Counted from the first letter of the stretch, positions 24,624-34,568 are shown. The stretch is DNA of 64,000 nucleotides from Tsukamurella tyrosinosolvens (GCF_900104775.1 NZ_FNSA01000003.1:2666001-2730000), one strand, 5' to 3'. A program made the numbers and translations. The notes: a model not told the origin generated them from the sequence alone.

Positions 24624-24638
24624 GTAGCGGACCGCTAC
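24624..24638. promoter_or_regulatory. Palindrome GTAGCGG-A-CCGCTAC between thioesterase and TetR genes
   Basis: Perfect 7-bp arms around one base, in the divergent promoter region. It shares the half-site GTAGCG/CGCTAC with the operator before the MMPL gene, so TetR likely binds both and represses itself, the thioesterase and the transporter. Confidence 0.6.
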
Positions 24639-24688
24639 TGACGGTATCGTTGGCAGGATGCCACATACGTGGACCAACAGCGAGAAGA

Positions 24689-25303
24689 ATGCGGGTAGCG
24701 GTGAGCATCGATGGCCTCGACGACGTCGATCCGCGGCGGGTTCGTTCCAGGAACCGTCTACTCGACGCCACGGCGGTGTTGCTGCGCAGAGGGGGAGTGG
24801 AGGCTGTCACCGTCGAGGCGGTCACCAGCTTGTCCAGGGTTGCCCGCACAACCCTCTACCGGCACTTTGGCAGTACCACCGACCTGGTCGCCGCTGCCTT
24901 CGAGCGTTTGCTGCCCCAGGCCGATCGCCACGAACTCTCGGGGTCGGTGCGCGAGGACTTGATCCGGTTGATGGATCGTCAGGCGGACGTCATCGAACAG
25001 GCGCCGCTGCAGGTCACCACGGTCGCGTGGTTGGCGATGGTGCCCGAACGGGCCGGCGAGCAGAGCAACGCCCTGGCCCCACTGCGTGCGCGGGTGGTCG
25101 ATCACTACCGCGAACCGTTCGACCGATTGCTCACCAGTGCCAGTGCCGTCGACGAGCTCGACGATTTCGACCTGACCCTGGCCATCACCCAGCTCGTCGG
25201 ACCGCTGATCTTCGCCAAAATCACCGGCATCCGGGCCGTCGACGCCGATGACCGCCGCCGCATCGTCGACGACTTCCTGACGGCGCATCGCCGCATGCCC
25301 TGA
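24689..25303 (+). CDS. TetR-family repressor
   Basis: 204 aa if ATG 24689 is used (GTG 24701 is the alternative). N-terminal HTH: VTVEAVTSLSRVARTTLYRH followed by FGSTTDLVAAAFE. The C-terminal ligand domain is typical. It lies directly before the MMPL gene with a 17-bp palindrome between them, so it probably controls export. Confidence 0.85.
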   Translation: MRVAVSIDGLDDVDPRRVRSRNRLLDATAVLLRRGGVEAVTVEAVTSLSRVARTTLYRHFGSTTDLVAAAFERLLPQADRHELSGSVREDLIRLMDRQADVIEQAPLQVTTVAWLAMVPERAGEQSNALAPLRARVVDHYREPFDRLLTSASAVDELDDFDLTLAITQLVGPLIFAKITGIRAVDADDRRRIVDDFLTAHRRMP

Positions 25304-25357
25304 CCGCTCGCACGGTCCACGCCGAGTCCGAAGACGAGCGACCGCGCCACCGCTTTT

Positions 25358-25374
25358 CGCTACATCATGTAGCG
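25358..25374. promoter_or_regulatory. TetR operator candidate (perfect 17-bp palindrome)
   Basis: CGCTACAT-C-ATGTAGCG, 41 bases before the MMPL start. Its size and symmetry suit a TetR dimer. Confidence 0.75.
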
Positions 25375-25414
25375 TACCGATCCAGGTAGTTCCGTTTCGG
25401 CAGGAGTGGTGTTG

Positions 25415-28400
25415 ATGGTGGTGCACCGGCGATCGGCTGGCGCGCGGTCAGAACGCGCGGAATACAGCGCCACGCTTGCGCGGGTGGCTCGGTACGCGCT
25501 AGCGCACAAGGTTGTCGTCGTCGGCGCGTGGCTCGCGGTGGGTGTGGTGCTGGCGCTGGCGTTCCCGCAGCTCGAGACAGTCGTGCGCCAACAATCGGTC
25601 GATCCGATCCCTGCGGGAGTGCCGTCATTTCAGGCTTTCGACCGGATGGGTACGGCGTTCGGGGAGAAAGGCGCCAAGACAACGGTTTTCATCGCCATGG
25701 AGAACCGTGGCGGCCTCACCCCGACGGTGCGCGTACGCTACGACGAGCTTGTTCAGAAACTTCGTGGCGCCACCGCCGATGTCGCTTCCGTCCGTGACCT
25801 GGTGGGGGATCCGACGACGGCGTCGCAGGCGGTGAGCCGCGACGGGACGGCCTGGTACCTGCCGGTGGGGCTGACCGGAACGCTGGGCGGCCCCGCCGCG
25901 ACTCGCGCCTTGGATTCCGTGCGCGACCTCGCCTATCATTCGTTCTCCGGCACCGGTACAACCGTACACGTCACCGGGCCCACCGCCACCTTCAGCGATC
26001 AGATCGTCACGGCCGAAAAGGACCTTGTGGTGATCACCATGGCCACGGTTCTGCTGATCGCGTTCATCCTGCTGGTGGTCTACCGGTCGCTGTTCACCGC
26101 GCTCGTACCCCTGCTGGTGATCGGGATCAGCCTCGGGGTGGGTCGCGGTGTGGTGTCAGCGTTGGGCGAGTTCGGAATGCCCGTTTCACAGTTCACCGTC
26201 GCGTTCATGACGGTGATCCTGCTCGGTGCCGGCGTCGACTACACGGTCTTCTTCATCAGCCGCTACCACGAGCGATTACGGTCGGGCGCCGAGCACGCAC
26301 CTGCGCTCATCGACGCCACCGCTACGATCGGGCGCGTCATCCTCGCCTCCGCCGCAACCGTCGCCCTGGCGTTCCTGGCGATGGTGTTCGGAAAACTGAG
26401 CGTCTTCTCCACTCTCGGGCCGGCATGTGCGATCGCGATCGTCATCGGGTTCCTCGCCACGGTCACCCTGCTACCGCCGGTCCTGCACGCCGCCTCCCAC
26501 CTCGGGTGGGGTGCACCCCGCGCGGACCTGACGCGGCGCTACTGGAACCGCATCGCGGTACTCGTCGTACGGCGCCCCGCCTCGCTACTGGCTATGACAC
26601 TCGTCGCTCTGCTCGCCCTCGGCGCAGTGGCGTTGGGCATCACCATCACCTACGACGACCGCAGCGGACAACCCGCCACCACTGACAGTAACGAGGGTTA
26701 CGCACTGCTCGACCGGCACTTCCCGACCAACACTACCGTCCCGGAATTCCTCGTGATCCAATCCCCGAACGACATGCGTACCGCGAAAGGGCTGGCTGAC
26801 CTCGACGACCTGGCATCACGCGTCGCGCAAGTCCCGGGAGTGACCCGGGTTGTCGGCGTGACCCGACCCACCGGCAGCCGCCTCGAACAAGCCCAGCTGT
26901 CGTGGCAGAACGGACAGATCGGTGACCGACTCGCCGCGGCAGTCAGTGACGGCCGATCACGCACTGGCGACCTGTTCCAACTTCGAGATGGCGCCGACCA
27001 ACTCGCGACCGGCCTTGCCACGCTCGACAGCCAGATCCGCGCCAACCTGACACCGCTGTTGCGAATTCTCGACCAGGCCACGACCGCGGGACAACAGATC
27101 CAGCAATACCGACCACTGCTCGGTCAACTCCGCACAACCGCACCCGCACTCGACCAACTCATTGGGCAGGCACCGCAATTGGCCACCGCGGCAAGGCAGG
27201 CATCCGACGCCTTGAGTCTCGTGACCGCCGTGCGGCCCTTGCTCGACAACGCTCCCTGGTGCGCCCCGATCCCTCAGTGCGCCGCCGTCCAACAGCAACT
27301 CCGGACCCTGGGCACACTGCGGGATTCCAACTTCCTCCTCCAAATCGGCGCTCTCTCCGGGCAACTGGGCAACCTCGGCACACCCATCACCACCATCACC
27401 GCGCAACTCACCGCCGCAGTGGACACATTGGACACAACGCTGGGTGCTGTCACCGCGCGCGACCTCCCCGCACAACTCGCCCAGCTTCAGAACGGGGTGA
27501 GTCAACTCGCTGCTGGCTCCCGCGCGATTGCCGGGGGAGTCGCCGCACTCGTCGACAGCAACCTGCAACAGTTCGCCGGGATGGCCACCCTTGCCGCGCA
27601 ACTACAGACCACCGCCCGCGAAACCCGCGGCTCGGACGCCGCCACGGGTTTCTACCTACCGCCTGACGCGTTCGTCAACCAAAAGTTTTCCGACGTTGCT
27701 GCACAATTCGTCTCTCCAGACGGGCGGACAGTGCGCTATGCCATCCAAACCGACGCCGATCCCTACAGCAGCCAGGCGATTGAACTCACCAACGCCATCA
27801 CCACCGCAGCCCAGACAGCGAGACCCAACACCGCCCTGCAGAACGCATCGGTGTCGCTAGCGGGATTCCCCGCCATCAACGCCGACCTGCAACGCCTGCT
27901 CAGCCACGATTTCCGGCTACTCGCCCTGGCCACCCTCATCATCGTCGGCATCATCCTGATCGCACTACTCCGAGCGCTCATTGCACCGCTTTACCTGCTG
28001 GGAACCGTTATCCTGAACTACGCTGCAGCCCTCGGCGTGGGGGTGGTGATCTTCCAATGCATCCTTCGCACCGAGATTGCCTGGCCTGTACCGCTTCTCG
28101 CGTTCATCGTGCTCGTCGCCGTCGGCGCCGACTACAACATGCTGTTGATCTCCAGGCTGCGTGAGGAATCCCACCGCAGCATTCGCATCGGAGTCCTACG
28201 AACCGTCACCAACACCGGCTCCGTCATCACCTCCGCCGGCCTCATCTTCGCGGCAAGCATGTTCGGACTGATGGTCGGCTCGATCGCCATCATGACCCAG
28301 GTCGGCCTCATCATCGGTGTCGGACTACTCCTCGACACCTTCGTCGTCCGAACGATCGTCGTACCCGCAATCGCCACCCTGGCCGGACCAGCGAGCTGGT

Positions 28401-28420
28401 GGCCAGGCAAACACGGGTGA
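25415..28420 (+). CDS. MMPL-family RND transporter
   Basis: 1001 aa. ATG 25415 is chosen because CAGGAG is eight bases upstream (GTG 25406 is also in frame). Two RND halves, each with a hydrophobic bundle and an extracytoplasmic domain. The diagnostic acid motifs are GAGVDYTVFFISRYHERL in the first half and VGADYNMLLISRLREESH in the second. A large helical loop with alanine/glutamine repeats lies between, as in MmpL proteins. It probably exports a lipid-like product of the P450 operon or protects against fatty compounds. Regulated by the upstream TetR. Confidence 0.9.
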   Translation: MVVHRRSAGARSERAEYSATLARVARYALAHKVVVVGAWLAVGVVLALAFPQLETVVRQQSVDPIPAGVPSFQAFDRMGTAFGEKGAKTTVFIAMENRGGLTPTVRVRYDELVQKLRGATADVASVRDLVGDPTTASQAVSRDGTAWYLPVGLTGTLGGPAATRALDSVRDLAYHSFSGTGTTVHVTGPTATFSDQIVTAEKDLVVITMATVLLIAFILLVVYRSLFTALVPLLVIGISLGVGRGVVSALGEFGMPVSQFTVAFMTVILLGAGVDYTVFFISRYHERLRSGAEHAPALIDATATIGRVILASAATVALAFLAMVFGKLSVFSTLGPACAIAIVIGFLATVTLLPPVLHAASHLGWGAPRADLTRRYWNRIAVLVVRRPASLLAMTLVALLALGAVALGITITYDDRSGQPATTDSNEGYALLDRHFPTNTTVPEFLVIQSPNDMRTAKGLADLDDLASRVAQVPGVTRVVGVTRPTGSRLEQAQLSWQNGQIGDRLAAAVSDGRSRTGDLFQLRDGADQLATGLATLDSQIRANLTPLLRILDQATTAGQQIQQYRPLLGQLRTTAPALDQLIGQAPQLATAARQASDALSLVTAVRPLLDNAPWCAPIPQCAAVQQQLRTLGTLRDSNFLLQIGALSGQLGNLGTPITTITAQLTAAVDTLDTTLGAVTARDLPAQLAQLQNGVSQLAAGSRAIAGGVAALVDSNLQQFAGMATLAAQLQTTARETRGSDAATGFYLPPDAFVNQKFSDVAAQFVSPDGRTVRYAIQTDADPYSSQAIELTNAITTAAQTARPNTALQNASVSLAGFPAINADLQRLLSHDFRLLALATLIIVGIILIALLRALIAPLYLLGTVILNYAAALGVGVVIFQCILRTEIAWPVPLLAFIVLVAVGADYNMLLISRLREESHRSIRIGVLRTVTNTGSVITSAGLIFAASMFGLMVGSIAIMTQVGLIIGVGLLLDTFVVRTIVVPAIATLAGPASWWPGKHG

Positions 28421-28528
28421 CCCGAATCCACTGCGCCCGCATGACGACGAAACATAACGGTCGGCACGCGGCCCGTCGGCCCCACACCCAGCTCGCTATC
28501 TGATAACGCACACCGTAAGATCGACAGA

Positions 28529-28876
28529 TTAAATAACTGGATGACGGTCGCAGGACTTGGTCGTAAGACCGCGGGCGTGTGCTTCGCGCCAGGCGGCGGC
28601 GAGGTTGTCGGCGCGGCTGTGCCAGGTCATCTCGCCGAGGTACTCGGCGTGCTTCCTCGTCGCATCGGTCCACCGCAGCTCCGCGTACAGGCGCCGGTAC
28701 TGGCACCGGAGGACCACCCGCCCCAGCGCGTTCGGTGCGGTGCGGATGGCACGGTTGTGGCGGCCGCCTGCGGCGTCGTCCTGCTCTTTGGCCTGCACTG
28801 CCTTGTTCGACCCGTGCGGGACGCGCCAGTGGTGGTCTTTGACCGCGTCCTTGCTGTTCCAGCCCCACCGTGACAT
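28529..28876 (-). CDS. Hypothetical protein (115 aa)
   Basis: MSRWGWNSKDAVKDHHWRVP... The frame has coherent composition but no good ribosome site; overlapping frames on both strands are less convincing. Arg/His/Trp-rich, soluble, no domain recognised. It ends close to the XRE/ImmA gene region on the same strand. Confidence 0.45.
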   Translation of the reverse strand: MSRWGWNSKDAVKDHHWRVPHGSNKAVQAKEQDDAAGGRHNRAIRTAPNALGRVVLRCQYRRLYAELRWTDATRKHAEYLGEMTWHSRADNLAAAWREAHARGLTTKSCDRHPVI

Positions 28877-28896
28877 CCCTGGCGTCCCCCGCGCTG

Positions 28897-29997
28897 TTAG
28901 ACGACGGTCAGGTGACGGCTGCCGGCGGTGGCACCCTCGGGTGCGCCGAACAGGCTGGTGCGGTTCTCGGCGGTGAGCAGTGTCAGGGCGTCGAGCTCGG
29001 TGGTGCTGTATCCGTCGGTGGCGAGCTGGGCGAGAACATCGCGGGCGAGCTCGGGTGTCTCGGTCGGGACACCGGGCCGGGTGCCGTACATCCGGCCGGT
29101 TTCGTTGAGTAGTCGGAACATCGCCCGGTACTGCCGGTCGGAGAGCACGCCGCGCTCGCGTGCTCGGACAACGAGCGAGGACTCGCTCACGCCCCAGTCC
29201 AGGCGCAGCTCGTCGAGCTCGTGCACGGTCCGGGTCGAGACCCGGTCCAGCGCCGGGCCGATGTCGTCGACCGGGGCGAGGAACTCGGCGGCGAAGACAT
29301 TTGCCCGTCGCTCGGTTTCGGTGGGGCTGACCAGGGTCATCGCATCCATCACCAGGTGCCCGAGTTCGTGCGCGAGGGTCATGCGCATCCGGTCCGGCGG
29401 TAGTGCGGCGTTGACGTACACCAGGTGCGGGTGATGCGCGGTGGCGCGTAGGGTGACCGCGTCGATCTCGCGGTCGTGGAAGTCCTCGACGACGACGAAG
29501 ACCCCGGCCGCTTCCAGCAGTTCGGTCATCGACCGGATGGGGCCGGCGATGCGCCAGAGCCGGCGCAGGACTTGCGCGACCGTGATTTCGCCGAGATCGG
29601 CGGCGTAGTCCCCGGGGTCGAGATCGGGCAGCGCCAGTTCCGGATCGAGATCGGTGTGGGCGACGACCCGGCCTAGCCGCATCGCGACCAGGTTGGCGCG
29701 CGCCCAGACGCGGTCACGTTTCCACTCCGCTGTGGTGGCGTTGGCGCGGAAGTGCGTGCCCTGCGCAGGTGAGCGCTCGAACGCGACGCACAGCGCCTCG
29801 ACCGGGCATTGCAACGCCCGGGCGTAATCGTCGAGCGCCTTACCTGCCAGCGGCAGAGCGCCAGCCTCGACCCGGGTGACGTGCGATCCGGAGATCCCGG
29901 CCTCCTCAGCGAGCCGCTTCTTCGACCAGCCGTGCGCCAGTCGTGTCAGCGCAACCATCACCGGGTTCGCCTCGGCCTGCGAGAAGAGTGCCGTCAC
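28897..29997 (-). CDS. XRE HTH and ImmA/IrrE-type metallopeptidase
   Basis: 366 aa. GTG 29997 is preferred because GGAGG precedes it by eight bases (an ATG lies at 30012). The N-terminal HTH reads SKKRLAEEAGISGSHVTRVE. The peptidase domain carries the zinc motif TLAHELGHLVMDAM (HExxH) and a downstream E in ETERRANVFAAEFLAP. Such proteins cleave or inactivate a partner repressor to switch mobile-element genes. It is divergent from the recombinase operon, so it probably controls element excision or transfer. Confidence 0.85.
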   Translation of the reverse strand: MTALFSQAEANPVMVALTRLAHGWSKKRLAEEAGISGSHVTRVEAGALPLAGKALDDYARALQCPVEALCVAFERSPAQGTHFRANATTAEWKRDRVWARANLVAMRLGRVVAHTDLDPELALPDLDPGDYAADLGEITVAQVLRRLWRIAGPIRSMTELLEAAGVFVVVEDFHDREIDAVTLRATAHHPHLVYVNAALPPDRMRMTLAHELGHLVMDAMTLVSPTETERRANVFAAEFLAPVDDIGPALDRVSTRTVHELDELRLDWGVSESSLVVRARERGVLSDRQYRAMFRLLNETGRMYGTRPGVPTETPELARDVLAQLATDGYSTTELDALTLLTAENRTSLFGAPEGATAGSRHLTVV

Positions 29998-30143
29998 CCA
30001 GATCGCCTCCATATCCTCGATCGATCCCTGCGTTCCACGCTATCGCGGTAACAGCCGAAATCTGCGCAGAAACACCGTGTGAACTGCGACTTTCTGCCCG
30101 ACGCGGTTATCTCCATCCGAAACGCAAGTGACTGATGTGACGT

Positions 30144-30174
30144 CCGTCTCGCTCGCGAGAGCGAGGCGAGACGG
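30144..30174. promoter_or_regulatory. Long hairpin in the divergent region before the recombinase operon
   Basis: CCGTCTCGC and GCGAGACGG, 9-bp arms, enclose a smaller CGCTC/GAGCG stem. Located between the ImmA gene (minus) and the first gene of the recombinase operon (plus). Operator or attenuator. Confidence 0.55.
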
Positions 30175-30273
30175 TTTGGCCAATTCTGCAGGTCACGGCG
30201 TGTTGTCTTGCTGAGAACTGTACCACGTTAGGCAAGATTCCATGCAAGTAATTACATCGATGGGAGACAGATC

Positions 30274-31002
30274 GTGACGGCACTCATGGACGACGACATC
30301 AACCCGCTCGACGCGGGAGCGGTTTCTCGGAAGGAGGCGCAGCGGATCCTGCGCCCGGTGACGATCGGCGTCGGCGCGCTGCTGCTGGCCGCGGTCGATC
30401 ACTGGAACACGCTGACCGCGGGGCAGCCGGCGCACTTGCGGACGGTGCTGCAGCCGCTGCTGCGGGGTAGTCACGTTGCGGCGTTTGTCTCCGCCGGCAC
30501 CAACGTGTGGCTGAGCACCCAGGGGATGCACCCGCCCGGGCACCTGGTCAAGCGGCCGTATCAGTGGTCCGAGGTGAGTAGTCACGGCCGTACTTACCTG
30601 GCGATCCATCACAAGGAGATGGAGGGCACCAACACTCGGCGCAAGGCCTTCATCAAGCAGGACTCGCAGACTCTGCAGCTGGTGGGCGATCCCACGCACT
30701 GCGAGCTGACCTGGGACTACGACGCGGCGACCGATTCGCACGTGCGGCGGATCTGGGTCAGCGCCCCCGGGGTGCAGTGGGAACGGTTCGAGATCCCGAT
30801 GGACCAGGTGCAGCAGAGGTACGCCGCGTGGCGCAAGCGGGACGTGCGCTGGCTGCCCGGGCGGCTGCCCGCTGCGTCGATCGCCGACGCCGCGATCGCC
30901 GATGACGTGGTCATCGATGTGCGTGACGAACAGCAGCGTCGGCGCACTGACATCACGACCCGCCGGCCGCGCCGCGCCGACGGCCTCGAGGACCAGCGAT
31001 GA
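30274..31002 (+). CDS. Hypothetical first gene of recombinase operon (242 aa)
   Basis: GTG 30274 follows GGGAGACAGATC. Unrecognised. The product has a basic helical N-terminus (GAVSRKEAQRILRPVTIGVG) and a region with regularly spaced Arg/Trp (QRYAAWRKRDVRWLPGRLPA), suggesting nucleic-acid binding. It overlaps the tyrosine recombinase by 4 bases (ATGA) and is co-transcribed with it. Confidence 0.65.
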   Translation: MTALMDDDINPLDAGAVSRKEAQRILRPVTIGVGALLLAAVDHWNTLTAGQPAHLRTVLQPLLRGSHVAAFVSAGTNVWLSTQGMHPPGHLVKRPYQWSEVSSHGRTYLAIHHKEMEGTNTRRKAFIKQDSQTLQLVGDPTHCELTWDYDAATDSHVRRIWVSAPGVQWERFEIPMDQVQQRYAAWRKRDVRWLPGRLPAASIADAAIADDVVIDVRDEQQRRRTDITTRRPRRADGLEDQR

Positions 31003-32123
31003 GGGCCGCCCCGGTCACGGTCCACGGGGTCCGGTCGTGGACCGTCGTCGACCAACAGGGTTTGCCGGTGCTCGAGATCGAGCAGTTCCTGCATTGGCAG
31101 CGGGCGATCGGACGTTCTCAGAACACCGTCCGCTCGTACGCGCGGCACCTGAGTCAGTTCTATCGTTGGCTGGCTGCGCGGGGAATCGTTTGGGATGAGC
31201 TGGATTTCCGGCAGCTTTGTGACTTCGTCGCCGTTCTCACCGCTGGACTGCCGCCGCTGCCGTCGCGGTGCGGGGGCCGTGCACCCGGCACGGTGAAAGC
31301 GGTCAGCGCCGCGGTGCGGGAGTTTTACGAGTTCCACCGCGTCGAGGGCCGGGGACCGCAGGATCTGGTACTGACCCGCAACCCGTCGAAGCTGCCGCGG
31401 CGCGCGCACAGCTTCCTTGCGCACCTCGAACACCGCCGTCCGCGCGAAGTCTCCCGCCTGGCCCGGCCCGACCGGCAGTCGGCAGAGACCGTGCAGGTCA
31501 TCGACTTCGAGACCGACTTCGCCAAGCTGCTCGCCGCGGCGTCGACCACCCGTGACCGACTGCTGCTGTCGGCGCAGTACGACCTGGGCCTGCGGGTAGG
31601 CCAAGCGCTCGGCCTGCGCCACGGCGACTTGAACCCGATGCGCAGGCAGGTGATGATCCGCCGGCGTGACGACAACGCCAACGGGGCGCTATCAAAGCAG
31701 AAGACCCAATTCATCGTCGAGGCTCCGCGGCGGTTCTTCGACCTGTATGCCGCGTACCTGCTCGGTGAGATCGCCCACGTCGACAGCGATTACGTGTTCG
31801 TCAACCTCTCACGCCCACCCGTCGGTGGTCCGATGACCTACTCCAACGCCTACCAGCTCATCGAACGGATCGGCGCCGCCGCCGGGATCGACGACCTCAA
31901 CCCGCACATGCTCCGCCACACCCACGCCACCGCCCTGGCCAAAGCCGGATGGACCGCGGCCGAGATCGCTGCCCGCCTCGGCCAATCCCATTCGGCCAGC
32001 GCCGACGTCTACATTCACCTCGCCAGCGACGACCTCGCCGAAAAGCTCCGCACCACCGAGCATCTGGTCTGGCGAGAACCGCAGCAGTACCGACTGAAGG
32101 GAGACGGCGATGGCGCGCGGTAA
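30999..32123 (+). CDS. Tyrosine recombinase (TnpA-like of Tn554 family)
   Basis: 374 aa. Catalytic set: Arg199 in YDLGLRVGQALGLRHGD, His303 and Arg306 in NPHMLRHTHA, His331 in GQSHSASADVYIHL and nucleophile Tyr338. An N-terminal SAM-like DNA-binding helix bundle (about residues 25-110) is present. With the next two genes it forms the tnpA-tnpB-tnpC-like triplet of Tn554-type site-specific elements. Confidence 0.88.
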   Translation: MRAAPVTVHGVRSWTVVDQQGLPVLEIEQFLHWQRAIGRSQNTVRSYARHLSQFYRWLAARGIVWDELDFRQLCDFVAVLTAGLPPLPSRCGGRAPGTVKAVSAAVREFYEFHRVEGRGPQDLVLTRNPSKLPRRAHSFLAHLEHRRPREVSRLARPDRQSAETVQVIDFETDFAKLLAAASTTRDRLLLSAQYDLGLRVGQALGLRHGDLNPMRRQVMIRRRDDNANGALSKQKTQFIVEAPRRFFDLYAAYLLGEIAHVDSDYVFVNLSRPPVGGPMTYSNAYQLIERIGAAAGIDDLNPHMLRHTHATALAKAGWTAAEIAARLGQSHSASADVYIHLASDDLAEKLRTTEHLVWREPQQYRLKGDGDGAR

Positions 32124-34110
32124 CGGCGAGCGCGCCCGGTCCGGGCCCCGCGGCGTCCCCGCTCTGCAGGTGCCGGACGGGCCTTGGTGCGCATCGACGT
32201 GGCCGGTCGTCGACATCGCCGGCGACCGCCGCCGCGCCGCCACCGACCCGTGCGCCGTCTCCGACTGCGACGGCGAGCGGTACTGGCTCGGCGGCCCCGG
32301 TGGACGCGCAGCCGCCACCTCGGGGCTGTGCTATGCCCACTACTTCCAGTGGTTCCGCGCTGGACAGCCCGCCGACTTTGACGCCTGGGCCACCACCAGC
32401 GCTCTGCCCGTCGGCGTGCCCCGTGGACGGCCCGCCACCACGCAGGTCGTCGACTTCCGCCGCATCCCAGCGGCGGCCGCCGACGAAGTCCGGTTCGTCG
32501 CCGCAACCAAGATCGGCCGCGGCGACTGGACCCCCAACGCCGGCCTGCGCCGCGCCCTGATCGTCCTCATCGAGGTCGCGCACGGGCGTATCACCAGCTC
32601 CCTGACCGAACGCCCCGTCGACGACTGGCTGCTGCTGTGCAGGCAGCACTGGCCTTACACCAACTTCGACTCCCTCTGCGCTCCCTACATCCGGAGGTTC
32701 TTCCGACTCCTTCACGGGGCCACCGACCCCGACCCATGGGCCGCGGATCACTGGCGGTGGCGCGACGGATTCGAGTTCGTCCTCGACGCCACCCAAGCCG
32801 GGGCGACACGAACCGCTGTCGACTGGGCCACCATCCCGGTGCCCTGGCTCAAAGAGGCCGTCAAAAGCCTGGCCCGCCAACAGTTGTCTACCTCCCGCAT
32901 GTCCTGGGGAACGCTCACCCAGTGGCTGCGCGCCACCCGCCAGCTCGCCCAGTTCCTCACGCTCGACGGAACCGTTCCCGAACCGTCTGCGGTCACTCGG
33001 ACGGCGTTCCTGGACTACCTCGAATGGACGCGCCGCCCCGACACCAAGGCAAGCCCCCAGCTCGCGAACACCGCGGCCTACCTGCTCGAAACACTGCGCG
33101 ACTGCGGACTCGTCGACGACCTGGGATCAGCGATCTTCCTGCGCCGCGGCGAGAACGTCCACCGCAAGACCCGCCGACCGAGGCCCTTTCCACCCGATGT
33201 CATCGAACGCATCGACACCCTGATCGTCGACAACCCGGCCACCGACCCCACCCTCCGGGCGATGATCGCCACCACACGATGGGCGGGGTGCCGCATATCC
33301 GAACTCGTCGCCCTCCCGATCGACTGCCTCCAACACAGTGAGCAGGGCCACTGGATCGAATACTGGATGACCAAAACCAGCGCCTGGCGGCGGCTTCCAG
33401 TCCCCGAAAGCCTCGCCGAGATCATCCGCGACCAGCAGACCCGCGTCCGCGACACCTACGGCCCCGACGCCGAGCACCTCTTCCCTGGCGCCCGGTCCAG
33501 CGCCATCGCCGGCCGCACCCAGCCCTGGTCCACCAGCGGGCTACGACACCGCCTCGCCGCACTGTTCCGCGAGCACGGCATCACCACGTCCGTCGCCACC
33601 GGCGAGAAGATCTCCGGAGGCGACGTCCACCGCTTCCGCCACACCATCGGAATGCACCTGCTCAACAACGGATGGACCCAACCGGAAGTGCGCGACTTCC
33701 TCGGCCACCACAGCGACACCATGACCGCGACCTACGCTCGCATTACCGACGACACCCTCGCCCGCAAAGCCCGCGAATTCTGGGACACCAACCCCGACAA
33801 GGGCGTCGACGCCACCGTCGAGCGCCTGCGCGCCCGCTTCACCACCGCACTGCCCAACGGGTTCTGCACGCTCCCCGCGACGCAGCGCTGCGAGTTCCGC
33901 CCGAACCCCTGCATCGACTGCTCCTTCCACGACCCCGGCGGCCGCACCTTCCTCGGCGCACACATCACCCACCGCGACCAGCTCAGACAGCTCGCCGCCC
34001 AAGCACAAGACAACGGCGACCGCCAGGCAGCGGACCTGAACAAGACCATGCTCGACAAGGTCACCAGGCTCATCGACGAAATCGACTCAGACACGCAGGA
34101 ATCCAGGTGA
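32110..34110 (+). CDS. Tyrosine recombinase (TnpB-like of Tn554 family)
   Basis: 666 aa. Starts inside the 3' end of the TnpA gene (14-base overlap). C-terminal catalytic domain: Arg in TRWAGCRISELVALPIDCL, His/Arg in VHRFRHTIGMHLLNNGW, His in LGHHSDTMTATYARITDD with the nucleophile Tyr. A Cys cluster near the end (RCEFRPNPCIDCSFHD) probably binds zinc. The second recombinase of the set cooperates with TnpA. Confidence 0.88.
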   Translation: MARGNGERARSGPRGVPALQVPDGPWCASTWPVVDIAGDRRRAATDPCAVSDCDGERYWLGGPGGRAAATSGLCYAHYFQWFRAGQPADFDAWATTSALPVGVPRGRPATTQVVDFRRIPAAAADEVRFVAATKIGRGDWTPNAGLRRALIVLIEVAHGRITSSLTERPVDDWLLLCRQHWPYTNFDSLCAPYIRRFFRLLHGATDPDPWAADHWRWRDGFEFVLDATQAGATRTAVDWATIPVPWLKEAVKSLARQQLSTSRMSWGTLTQWLRATRQLAQFLTLDGTVPEPSAVTRTAFLDYLEWTRRPDTKASPQLANTAAYLLETLRDCGLVDDLGSAIFLRRGENVHRKTRRPRPFPPDVIERIDTLIVDNPATDPTLRAMIATTRWAGCRISELVALPIDCLQHSEQGHWIEYWMTKTSAWRRLPVPESLAEIIRDQQTRVRDTYGPDAEHLFPGARSSAIAGRTQPWSTSGLRHRLAALFREHGITTSVATGEKISGGDVHRFRHTIGMHLLNNGWTQPEVRDFLGHHSDTMTATYARITDDTLARKAREFWDTNPDKGVDATVERLRARFTTALPNGFCTLPATQRCEFRPNPCIDCSFHDPGGRTFLGAHITHRDQLRQLAAQAQDNGDRQAADLNKTMLDKVTRLIDEIDSDTQESR

Positions 34111-34568
34111 GCAATGGCGACCGCGATCACCGCACTGCACGCCTCACCGCGGCCGCCGCCGCCCGCACAACCAGCGCGACCGCCCGCGCACGTCGAGCCA
34201 TCACCCGGCTGCACAACACCGGACAACCCGTCACCTTCGTCGCTGTCGCCAGAGCCGCCGACGTCTCAACCAGCTTCCTCTACAAGCAAACCCAGCTCCG
34301 GCAGGATATCGACGCGAAGCGCGGCACCGCCACCGCCGGAATAGAACGCTCCAGGGCAGCCAGTGCCGAATCCCTCCGCACCAAGCTCGCAACCGCGATC
34401 GACCGCAACCGCGAACTGACCGAACAGCTCGAGCAACTACACACCGAGAACGAGGCGCTCCGAAGCCGACTCCTCGAACTGGGAACCCGGCCGCCGGCCA
34501 AACAAGAAGCCCGTCGAGGAGAACATGCAGATAATCCGTCCGCCACAGGGCCACAACAGCCACGATGA
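34107..34568 (+). CDS. TnpC-like accessory protein (DUF6262 type)
   Basis: 153 aa. GTG 34107 overlaps the TnpB stop (GTGA) with AGGA upstream. Contains an HTH-like segment TFVAVARAADVSTSFLYKQT and a coiled coil ELTEQLEQLHTENEALRSRL. This is the third gene of Tn554-type elements, thought to steer insertion orientation or efficiency. It ends 45 bases before the right attachment repeat. Confidence 0.75.
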   Translation: MSNGDRDHRTARLTAAAAARTTSATARARRAITRLHNTGQPVTFVAVARAADVSTSFLYKQTQLRQDIDAKRGTATAGIERSRAASAESLRTKLATAIDRNRELTEQLEQLHTENEALRSRLLELGTRPPAKQEARRGEHADNPSATGPQQPR

